The notes beneath the pieces are model-generated. The model saw only the letters and a program-made list of their open reading frames with translations. It had not been told where the DNA came from and did no database searches. A stretch of DNA of 26,849 nucleotides from an uncultured Ruminococcus sp. (GTDB taxonomy: Bacteria; Bacillota; Clostridia; Oscillospirales; CAG-272), in assembly GCA_902797125.1 (NCBI GenBank), contig CADBRS010000117.1, positions 1 to 26,849 on the forward strand. The letters are read 5' to 3'. Shown in pieces: positions 14,378 to 22,226 of this stretch (positions are counted from its first letter, which is position 1; each line of letters opens with the position of its first letter). The position numbers and the translations under genes are program-made.

Positions 14378-16762
14378 ATGTCGGGATTGAAAGAAGAGTA
14401 TATACAGGCCAAAAAGCAATTGTTTGACCATTATTATCGCTTTTTGAATCAACCGCAGCGGGAAGCAGTTTATACGCTGTTCAATCCTCTGCTGATCCTG
14501 GCGGGCGCAGGAAGCGGGAAGACGACCGTACTGGTCAACCGGATCGCGCATATGATCCGCTTTGGCGACGCTTATGCATGCGATCATGTCCCGGAAAATC
14601 TCAGTCAGGCCGACGTGGACGCCCTGAAGAATGCGGTCTCGCTTCCGGATGAGGAGATCGAGCCTATCTTGGCTTCCATGGCCGTCAATCCCTGTCCGCC
14701 CTGGCGCATTTTGAGCATCACTTTTACTAACAAAGCCGCGAACGAGATGAAAACGCGTCTGACCAACAGGATCGGCGAAGACGCGGGAGCGGCGGACATC
14801 TGGGCGGGAACGTTCCATTCCATCTGCGGCCGGATCCTGCGCAGACATGCCGAACTGCTCGGCTATGCTCAGAATTTTGTGATCTACGACCAGGAAGATT
14901 CCAAAAAAGCCATTTCGACTGTGATCAAGGATTTGAATTTCGACGAATCCATGCTGCAGAGCAAAGCCGTTCTCAGCGAGATCAGTCATGCCAAGGACAG
15001 TCTGATCGACCCTCTGGAATATCTGGATGCGGTGGGAAAAGACTATAGGCTCAAACAAATCGGTTTGATCTATCAGGAATATCAGAAGAGGCTGAAGGCG
15101 TCCAATGCAATGGATTTCGACGACATGATCGTCCAGACGGTGACGCTGTTCCGGAAGTATCCGGAGATCCTTTCTCAGTATCAGAACAGGTTCCTGTTCG
15201 TTTGTGTCGACGAGTTCCAGGACACGAACAAGGCTCAGCTTGCCCTGACGGTCCAGCTGTCCGGAGGCTTCCGGAATCTGATGGTCGTCGGAGATGATGA
15301 CCAAAGCATTTACAGATTCAGAGGCGCGACGATCGAAAACATTTTGACGTTCGACAAACTGTTCCCGGACGCAAAGATCATCAAACTGGAGCAGAATTAC
15401 CGTTCCACGAAAAATATCCTGCAGGCTGCCAACGAGATCATCAAACACAACCAGGGAAGACATGAGAAAAGGCTGTGGACAGACAAGGGACCCGGTTCCC
15501 CGGTCCATCTGAAAGAAGTCTCGGATCAGAACGCCGAAGCCATGTTCATCGTGGATACGATCCAGAAGGGCGTGTTGAGGCAGGGCCGGCAGTACAAGGA
15601 CTATGCGGTCCTTTACCGGATGAACGCCCAGTCCAACAGCATCGAAAAAGGGCTTTCCCGATACAGTATCCCGTATCGGATCCTGGGCGGCACGAGGTTC
15701 TCCGACCGAAAAGAGATTCGGGACGCCATGGCTTATCTTTCGCTGATCGCCAATCACAGCGACAACGAGCGGCTGCAAAGGATCATCAACGAACCCAAGC
15801 GGAAGATCGGAGAAAAGACTTTGACGATCGTTCACGAGATCGCCCTGGAAACGGGGCAGTCAGACTTCGCCGTCATGGAGCAGTCCGGGAGTTATATTGC
15901 CCTGAGCCGTGTTTCGGATAAATTGGTCGAGTTTACGAACATGATCAATCGTCTCTCGGCCCTCGCAGAGGAATCCTCTCTGGAAATGGTTTACGAGCAG
16001 ATGCTGAAAGATACGGGCTACCGGATGATGCTGCTGATGGGTGGACAGGAAGAGAAAGAAAGACTTGAAAACCTGGAAGAACTCAAGAGCAATATCGCGG
16101 AATATACGCAGAATGCCGACGATCCGTCTCTGAACGGCTTTTTGGAAATGAGCGCGCTGGTCGCGGACGTGGACAAATATGATGAAAGCGCTGACGCCGT
16201 CGTCCTGATGACCATCCACAGTGCGAAAGGACTGGAATTCCCGATCGTTTTCCTGCCCGGCATGGATGAAAATGTTTTTCCGTCCTATCAGGCCATTGCC
16301 TATGATCCTTCCCAGATGGAAGAGGAGCGGAGACTCGCTTATGTCGCGGTGACCCGGGCACGGGAGGAACTCTATCTGATCCATTCGGAATCCCGACTGC
16401 TCTTCGGTTCGACGCAATATAATCCGCTTTCCCGGTTTGCCGGAGATATCCCGGAAGAGATTTTGGACGAGGAAGAAAAAGAAACGAAAGACTTTTTCTC
16501 TTTTCAAAGCAGGCCTATACGGGCGACAGAGATCCGGAAAAACGGGCCTGTCCGATCCAAATCGATGGCGGGCGAATCTTTCAGAACATCGATGGAGGTG
16601 CCTAAACCCGGTGCTTCCGTGACTCATCCGGTTTTCGGGGACGGGAGAGTGATCTCGGTCTCGAAAGTTCCGGCCGATTATATTTGCGAAGTGGTCTTTG
16701 ACCGGGTCGGGACAAAGAAACTGCTTCTCAGCAAAGCAAAATTACAAATTAAGGAGTCCTAA
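14378..16762 (+). CDS. pcrA: ATP-dependent 3'-5' DNA helicase, UvrD/PcrA family
   Basis: A 794-residue superfamily 1A helicase that unwinds DNA during nucleotide-excision and mismatch repair, removes recombinase filaments and helps rolling-circle replication. Walker A is LAGAGSGKTT (41-50), motif II is VDEFQDTN (277-284), motif III is GDDDQSIYRFRGA (about 305-317), and late motifs include MTIHSAKGLEFPIVFLPG and VAVTRAREELYL. The C-terminal HPVFGDGRVISV segment is the small Tudor-like domain of PcrA that contacts RNA polymerase. Between motif I and motif Ia (ITFTNKAANEMK) there is an acidic insertion at about residues 61-98, absent from Bacillus PcrA as I recall it and seen in some clostridial relatives. 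The ATG at 14378 has AAAGGGA just upstream. The stop is one base from the next gene's ATG, so it shares a transcript with a secreted lipoprotein gene. Confidence 0.95.
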   Translation: MSGLKEEYIQAKKQLFDHYYRFLNQPQREAVYTLFNPLLILAGAGSGKTTVLVNRIAHMIRFGDAYACDHVPENLSQADVDALKNAVSLPDEEIEPILASMAVNPCPPWRILSITFTNKAANEMKTRLTNRIGEDAGAADIWAGTFHSICGRILRRHAELLGYAQNFVIYDQEDSKKAISTVIKDLNFDESMLQSKAVLSEISHAKDSLIDPLEYLDAVGKDYRLKQIGLIYQEYQKRLKASNAMDFDDMIVQTVTLFRKYPEILSQYQNRFLFVCVDEFQDTNKAQLALTVQLSGGFRNLMVVGDDDQSIYRFRGATIENILTFDKLFPDAKIIKLEQNYRSTKNILQAANEIIKHNQGRHEKRLWTDKGPGSPVHLKEVSDQNAEAMFIVDTIQKGVLRQGRQYKDYAVLYRMNAQSNSIEKGLSRYSIPYRILGGTRFSDRKEIRDAMAYLSLIANHSDNERLQRIINEPKRKIGEKTLTIVHEIALETGQSDFAVMEQSGSYIALSRVSDKLVEFTNMINRLSALAEESSLEMVYEQMLKDTGYRMMLLMGGQEEKERLENLEELKSNIAEYTQNADDPSLNGFLEMSALVADVDKYDESADAVVLMTIHSAKGLEFPIVFLPGMDENVFPSYQAIAYDPSQMEEERRLAYVAVTRAREELYLIHSESRLLFGSTQYNPLSRFAGDIPEEILDEEEKETKDFFSFQSRPIRATEIRKNGPVRSKSMAGESFRTSMEVPKPGASVTHPVFGDGRVISVSKVPADYICEVVFDRVGTKKLLLSKAKLQIKES

Positions 16763-16763
16763 T

Positions 16764-19700
16764 ATGGTTAAGAGATCTAAACCGGTGACGATCCTTTCAT
16801 TGATACTTGCAGGGCTAATGCTGCTGTCTTTCGTCGTTTCGTGCGGCAATCAGGGGACTGTGGATCCCGAGACTTCCGAAACGGGAGAGACGGATGGCAA
16901 TGAATCGAAAGAGAACCCCTCGGAAACAATGAAGGATACGGAAACTGAAAAGGAAACGGTAGATATCACGGTACGTCCGGTCATGGATAAATCCAAGACC
17001 TACGAGCGGATCAGTCGAACCTGGATGACCAGTCCTGATAACCAAGATAAAGAGATCCTTCTGGCCAACGGAGGAGAAGCATTAGGAAATTACCGGTTCG
17101 CGGACAAAAGCAATTTCATCATCTATCAATTCGATCTGACCGGAGCCGTGGATCCATCGGTTTCCGTCATGATCGGGAACAATTACAAAATCGAAGTGTC
17201 CACAGACAAAAAGAACTGGACAAAGGTCGTAGACTGGCTGGATGACCACGAACCGGTATTGGACCGGAGCAATCACGGGGATTATTCTTTCAATCCCTTT
17301 GATTATTCGGATACTTACGGAATCATCTATGTCCGGTTCACGGACGCAGATCCCAGCGACGGATACGGCGCCTGCTTCACGCAGATCTCTGTCTCCTACT
17401 ACCGGGAACTTACCGAGGATATCAATATTTTCAAGTTGAGCAGCGAAGAACTGGACATGATCTTCGATCTGACCGATGCGCCGGTGACTCAACCTGTCGA
17501 CAAATACCTGCTGGCTTCGGACGGCGGATTGATCTATGACCCGATCTCGAGAGAGAAGGCCAGCGAACTCAAAACGTACAAAGATTCCGAATGCTATGTC
17601 GGGGAAGTCAAGACGAAAGCCGGTTCTGTCGACGTCACGGTCCGCTACTGGATCCCGAAATCCGTCACGGCCTATGAAGCAGTGCCGATCCGGTATGAAC
17701 TCAGCACTTCGGCCGCGACTTCCGCCTCCATTTACATCGAAGCCACCGCTTTCGAAGATCCGAGCGAAGAAGATCAGATCTATTATGATCTGAACATACC
17801 GGGACGGGTCGATTTCGAATGGGAATATCTCGGTTACGTCAATGCCACAAACCGTACGATCAACCGGCCCAGAGTGCTGCCTAAGGTCGAACGGAGCAAG
17901 CCGGGTTCACAGTACCCGCAATATAAAACGACGGAACTCATCCGTTCGGGCTCGATCCCGAGCGCTGCGATGACCTGGTTCAAATTCGCTTATACCAATA
18001 CGGGGAACACGGTCCTCGACGGAGACGGCAACGGTACATTCTGCTTTGAAGCCGTGCTCTATCAGAAGGTCGGCAACAATTATGTCAAGATCAAGACGCT
18101 CGAAAACCTGTATTCCCGCATCTTTGATGAACTCTATCCGGGTGAAACAGGCGAAGTTTGGTTTACTTTTGACGGTGCGACCTATCTGGCTTCAGGTGAT
18201 TACCGGATCCAGATCAACGGGATCGTTCGCAACGAAGTGAGCGAGGGCTACGGCAGAACGATCTGGGGCGGCGATATCTATACGACAGACAATTTCGATT
18301 TCAAAGTGACCAAAGAGGAAGAGGATACGACTCCAAAGCCGGTCGTTTCCGTGACCCGCCGCGCGGCCACAAGGAACCGGTGGATCCATAAGTATGAAGA
18401 ATTCATGTCCGCCTATGATTCCTATCTGAAAGGTTCGAGCGAAACACAGACCGGCACGCTCTATCTGCAGGTTGCTCCATGGACCGAGCAGATCGTGCTC
18501 AAAGTCATCACAGGCAGCAGCAATGATGATACGCTGAAAGGCGTTGCCTGTGAGGTCGATGTGGATACGGATTCGGTCAAGGTCAATCTCAACCCTGATT
18601 GCAATGCATACGTGGTGCTGGATGACGGTTCGCGTTTTCCCGCCATTACCGTTCAATCCATGGCCGATATGCGCGGTAACGTTCAGTTGGGCCCGGATGC
18701 TGCGGAGACCATCATTGCCAATCTGGAACGGTTCCAGAATGCCGGCATCAATGTGATCAACACGACCGCTGCGTTCGAATATGACGGAAGTTTCGGCACC
18801 AACGTGGCCAACAATATCGACGCCTGCTGGTTTTCACTGGACGTGGCCAGGGAGCTGGGGCTCAAAGTCGAAGGCTGGATCTCATATCCCTATAATTCAG
18901 TGGGCAACCTTTCCCAGGCCAATACGCTGTTCAACGCGGCGCTCTCCGGAAGCAGTTACGGCGATGCTGATCTGGCCAAAGCCAATGCACTGAATGCGAT
19001 CTGGCAGTACCAGCGGTGGGGCGAAAACTATTGGATCGCGGGAGAAAATACCATCGTTTTGGACGTTGAAGATACCCGCGGATGGATGCGGGTGGACTAC
19101 AACGCAAGACAGCCTTTGAGCAGTTCGTCACTTCAGAGTTTCCGCCTGTTCCTGATGTACTATTACGGCGGTGATATCGATGCGCTGAACAACGAATGGG
19201 GAACCGAATACCAGACCTTCCAGGATATCAATCCGGAAGCGGATGCGACGCTGGATCACAACTGGTGGAGTTTCAAAACCAAAGACAAGACGTTCACCGA
19301 ATGGAATTATGCCGTCAATTTCCTGGATTGCTTCAGAACGCTGGAACGGATCCACGACTATGAGATGGTTTTGGAAAACCTGCAGGAGACGATGCCGACC
19401 GCAAAGATCAACATGCGGACCGAAGGAGCCAACTGGCTTGCGACCGTCGACCCGTTCACGACCAATTCACATTACAGACACGTTTACTATTCGCAGAGAA
19501 GATGCGGGATCATTCCTGAGCTGTTCGCAGGCAGAGATGTTCTCTATGCCGCGTCCGACTATACGACGCTGCCTTACACGCCATCAGAAGTTGCCGAACT
19601 GACGGCTTCCAGCGTTCAGAACGGGATCGTTCCCATGCTTTTGCCGCAATTCAACCGGATGCGGGACATCGCGATCAACGAAAAGTACGGAACGGATTTC

Positions 19701-20039
19701 ACATATGAATACAACCTGTCCGGAAAAGCGGTTAAAGGTGCCTACATCAATACGGTCGTTTCCGTATTCGAATGGTTCAAGGCAACATACGAAAACGGCG
19801 GCGTCCCCGGATTGCTGGCGCAGGATTATCTGTGTGACGGTTATATGACCGCTACCCAGGAAAAGGAGATCCGCTTCTTTACGGATAAACTGATCGAGGC
19901 GCTGAACACGCCCGAGGGTCAGCAATGGGCCAAAAACTTCGATCAGGACACGAGCGTCCTGCCGAGTTCATCCGGTGCTTATGCCTATACGCCTGAATAC
20001 GTCCGGTCTCTGATCGACGCCTACAACAAATCTAAATAA
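16764..20039 (+). CDS. Large secreted lipoprotein with a GH42-like (clan GH-A) putative glycoside hydrolase domain
   Basis: A 1091-residue lipoprotein. The signal peptide ends in VVSC, giving lipidated Cys27, followed by a Thr/Glu/Ser-rich linker to about residue 70. Residues about 80-220 look like a beta-sandwich of the F5/8 or galactose-binding type (segment IEVSTDKKNWTKVVDWLDDH). The middle is beta-rich. From about residue 630 to the end, the sequence suggests a TIM-barrel glycoside hydrolase: YYYGGDIDALNNEWGTEYQTFQDI (about 796-819) resembles a stretch typical of GH42 beta-galactosidases. E769 in LDVEDTRGW and E887 in NMRTEGANW are candidate acid/base and nucleophile, by position only. 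The ATG has AAGGAG (16751-16756) 7 bases upstream and lies one base after the pcrA stop. It could equally be a non-catalytic glycan-binding protein. It probably acts at the cell surface on a polysaccharide. Confidence 0.75.
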   Translation: MVKRSKPVTILSLILAGLMLLSFVVSCGNQGTVDPETSETGETDGNESKENPSETMKDTETEKETVDITVRPVMDKSKTYERISRTWMTSPDNQDKEILLANGGEALGNYRFADKSNFIIYQFDLTGAVDPSVSVMIGNNYKIEVSTDKKNWTKVVDWLDDHEPVLDRSNHGDYSFNPFDYSDTYGIIYVRFTDADPSDGYGACFTQISVSYYRELTEDINIFKLSSEELDMIFDLTDAPVTQPVDKYLLASDGGLIYDPISREKASELKTYKDSECYVGEVKTKAGSVDVTVRYWIPKSVTAYEAVPIRYELSTSAATSASIYIEATAFEDPSEEDQIYYDLNIPGRVDFEWEYLGYVNATNRTINRPRVLPKVERSKPGSQYPQYKTTELIRSGSIPSAAMTWFKFAYTNTGNTVLDGDGNGTFCFEAVLYQKVGNNYVKIKTLENLYSRIFDELYPGETGEVWFTFDGATYLASGDYRIQINGIVRNEVSEGYGRTIWGGDIYTTDNFDFKVTKEEEDTTPKPVVSVTRRAATRNRWIHKYEEFMSAYDSYLKGSSETQTGTLYLQVAPWTEQIVLKVITGSSNDDTLKGVACEVDVDTDSVKVNLNPDCNAYVVLDDGSRFPAITVQSMADMRGNVQLGPDAAETIIANLERFQNAGINVINTTAAFEYDGSFGTNVANNIDACWFSLDVARELGLKVEGWISYPYNSVGNLSQANTLFNAALSGSSYGDADLAKANALNAIWQYQRWGENYWIAGENTIVLDVEDTRGWMRVDYNARQPLSSSSLQSFRLFLMYYYGGDIDALNNEWGTEYQTFQDINPEADATLDHNWWSFKTKDKTFTEWNYAVNFLDCFRTLERIHDYEMVLENLQETMPTAKINMRTEGANWLATVDPFTTNSHYRHVYYSQRRCGIIPELFAGRDVLYAASDYTTLPYTPSEVAELTASSVQNGIVPMLLPQFNRMRDIAINEKYGTDFTYEYNLSGKAVKGAYINTVVSVFEWFKATYENGGVPGLLAQDYLCDGYMTATQEKEIRFFTDKLIEALNTPEGQQWAKNFDQDTSVLPSSSGAYAYTPEYVRSLIDAYNKSK

Positions 20040-20079
20040 AAAAAGTCCGGGCAGCGGTCGATCCGCTGTCCGGCGTTTT
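20038..20079. terminator. Bidirectional terminator between convergent genes
   Basis: CCGGGCAGCGG (20047-20057) pairs over 11 positions, with one G-T pair, with CCGCTGTCCGG (20063-20073). The plus strand continues CGTTTT; the minus strand has seven T residues (20044-20038). It therefore ends both the lipoprotein transcript and the convergent nnr transcript. Confidence 0.9.
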
Positions 20080-20109
20080 CTATGGCGGCTTTCGCAAGAG
20101 GCCGCCTTT

Positions 20110-21651
20110 TCAGTTGTCCATTTTTGAAAGCGCGATGCCCAGTTGATCTGCGACATCCGAGGCCAGCAAGCCTCTGCTGCCGTAGCGTTCGGAGGCCAGA
20201 CCGCCTGCACGGCCGTGCAGCATGACCCCGAGAGCAGCCAGTTCAAACTCGTGCTTTTGCTTCCTTTCGGCATTCTGGCAAAGCAGCGAAGCGATGCAGC
20301 CTGCAAGAACGTCGCCCGTCCCGGCCTTGGCCAAAGCGGGTGAACCGGCGCTGAGAAGAAATTTGGCGTTGCGAGACGCCACGATGGTCCTTGCACCTTT
20401 GAGCACGCACACGACGTCTTTTTTGGAAACGATGGATTCGGCCGCTCCGACCGGATCCGAAACGATGTCCGACACGGTAGAGGACAGCAGTCTGGCAGCT
20501 TCTCCCGGATGAGGAGTCAGAACGGTATGATTCGGTAAAAAGTCCCAAAGGATCGGATTCAATGCCAAGAGATTCAGCGCGTCCGCGTCCAGAATGAGCG
20601 GGCAGCCGGGTTTCAGTTTGGACAGGACTTCGGTCATGATCTTCAGGGACTGTTTGGATTTATCCAGACCGCATCCGATCAAAACGGCGTCTGCCTTGGT
20701 CGTGGATTGAGGCAAAACGGTTTCCCAGTTGCTGTTCCATTCCGTGAAAACGGCTTCCGGAAGGCTGCTTTGGATGATCTCCCGGTTCTCACCGACAGAC
20801 AAGATCTCGACCAAGCCGACACCCGAACGGTAGGCAGCTTTTGCCGCCAGGATCGCAGCGCCTGCCATCCCGACTGACCCGCATACGCACAGAAGTCTTC
20901 CGAATGTGCCTTTGTTTGAATCCAGGGGTCTTGCAGGCAGGTAGGGCTTGAAAAAATCCGGATCTGGACAAACGAGAGAATCGCAGTCTTTGATGACCTG
21001 ATCGCTGATGCCGATATCGCAAACGGAGAGCAGCCCGCAATAGTCCGAACCGGGGAAGAGCAGATGACCCCTTTTCATGTTCTGGATGCAAAGCGTGGCC
21101 TCGGCATGCAAAGCGGAACCCATGACGCGTCCCAGATCCGAGCTGATCCCGGTCGGGATGTCCACGGCGATGACGGGGACGTCCTTTTTTTCGATTTCGC
21201 GGATCAGATGCTTCAGTCCGTCCGACAATTCCCGTTCAAGCCCGGTCCCGATGATCGCATCGACCCACAGGGTCGGATGGCAATTGAGCGGATCCTGAGA
21301 AAAGGGAACGCCTGCTTTTTTGGCCAGTCCGTATTGAACGAATGTTTCGTCACAGCAGTCAGAAGGCTGAAGGGAATCCGTACATCCGTCTCTCCGAACG
21401 ATCGTGGCAAAGACGTCGAATCCCGATTCGTGCATGAACCGGGCCGCAGCCAATCCGTCGCCCCCGTTATGACCCGTACCGCAAAGGAACCCGATTTTCC
21501 GGGTGTCCGGACGGATGCGTGGATCTGAACCGGTCAGCAGATCGACGAGCGCGCGTGCGGCTCGTTCCATCAAATCTTTTGAGGGAATGCCGTTCTTGAT
21601 GGTGCGCTCATCGCAAATTTTCATCTGGGCCGATGTCAGCAGCTTGATCAT
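20110..21651 (-). CDS. nnr: Bifunctional NAD(P)H-hydrate epimerase / ADP-dependent dehydratase
   Basis: A 513-residue repair enzyme that restores hydrated, damaged NADH and NADPH. The N-terminal YjeF_N domain (about 1-215) epimerises the R and S hydrates: LCGTGHNGGDG (56-66) is its nucleotide loop and D131 in VDAIIGTGL is the expected catalytic aspartate. The C-terminal domain (about 235-513), ribokinase-like, dehydrates S-NAD(P)HX using ADP: LTPHPGEAARL (378-388) and KAGTGDVLAG (442-451) with the GTGD catalytic motif are intact. The two-domain length is normal for bacteria. The ATG at 21651 overlaps the iorB stop (ATGA). It is the third gene of the iorA-iorB-nnr operon and reads into the bidirectional terminator. 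The link to IorAB is not obvious metabolically; the gene may simply share the transcript. Confidence 0.95.
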   Translation of the reverse strand: MIKLLTSAQMKICDERTIKNGIPSKDLMERAARALVDLLTGSDPRIRPDTRKIGFLCGTGHNGGDGLAAARFMHESGFDVFATIVRRDGCTDSLQPSDCCDETFVQYGLAKKAGVPFSQDPLNCHPTLWVDAIIGTGLERELSDGLKHLIREIEKKDVPVIAVDIPTGISSDLGRVMGSALHAEATLCIQNMKRGHLLFPGSDYCGLLSVCDIGISDQVIKDCDSLVCPDPDFFKPYLPARPLDSNKGTFGRLLCVCGSVGMAGAAILAAKAAYRSGVGLVEILSVGENREIIQSSLPEAVFTEWNSNWETVLPQSTTKADAVLIGCGLDKSKQSLKIMTEVLSKLKPGCPLILDADALNLLALNPILWDFLPNHTVLTPHPGEAARLLSSTVSDIVSDPVGAAESIVSKKDVVCVLKGARTIVASRNAKFLLSAGSPALAKAGTGDVLAGCIASLLCQNAERKQKHEFELAALGVMLHGRAGGLASERYGSRGLLASDVADQLGIALSKMDN

Positions 21652-22226
21652 AGACGGCTGCTCCTGCCCAGTTGAAAGGCTTTGATATTCATATCCAGGA
21701 ATTTAGGTGCTACGACGCTGCGCAGCGCATCGAGCCAAGCATTCTCATCCAGATCGAAATAAGTGGACAGACGGCCCAGCAACACGATGTTGACGCATTT
21801 GGACGAACCTGCCTTCTGGGCGAGGTCCAATGCGTCAAAAGCATCGATCCGGGCTCCCAACTTTTGGATATCATCCAGGATCTCATGAGGGTATTCGGCC
21901 GCTCCTGTGATGACCGGCATCGGCGAAATTTCCTGAGAATTCGTCAGGATCAGTCCGTTCGGGGCCAGACAGGACAGGTAACGGGCGGCTTCCAGTTTTT
22001 CAAAGGACAGGATGAAGTCTGCCTCACCCTGACAAACGATGGGAGAATAGACTTTTTCTCCGAAGCGGACGTAGGTGACCACGCTCCCTCCGCGCTGACT
22101 CATGCCGTGAACTTCCGACATCTTGACGTCATAACCCGCTTCAAGGAGCAGATGACCCAGCACGCGGCTGGCCAGCAGGGTGCCCTGACCTCCGACGCCT
22201 ACGATCATAATGTTCGTGGTTTTCAT
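21648..22226 (-). CDS. iorB: Indolepyruvate:ferredoxin oxidoreductase, beta subunit
   Basis: A 192-residue subunit of the oxygen-sensitive enzyme that converts aryl pyruvates (indolepyruvate, 4-hydroxyphenylpyruvate, phenylpyruvate) with CoA into aryl-acetyl-CoA, CO2 and reduced ferredoxin. This is the pyruvate-ferredoxin oxidoreductase gamma-type domain: N-terminal IMIVGVGGQGTLLASRVLG and SEVHGMSQRGGSVVTYVRFG (about residues 42-61) are diagnostic. The start is MKTTN at 22226, overlapping the iorA stop by 4 bases (ATGA), with GGAAAGA upstream; the open frame continues upstream only inside iorA. The stop in turn overlaps the nnr start. Length is normal for IorB. Confidence 0.95.
   Translation of the reverse strand: MKTTNIMIVGVGGQGTLLASRVLGHLLLEAGYDVKMSEVHGMSQRGGSVVTYVRFGEKVYSPIVCQGEADFILSFEKLEAARYLSCLAPNGLILTNSQEISPMPVITGAAEYPHEILDDIQKLGARIDAFDALDLAQKAGSSKCVNIVLLGRLSTYFDLDENAWLDALRSVVAPKFLDMNIKAFQLGRSSRL

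Noticed and set aside
14249..15835. A 528-codon open frame on the minus strand opposite pcrA
   Set aside because: It lies wholly against the helicase frame with its intact motifs, has no recognisable domain, and reads like a reverse-complement shadow.
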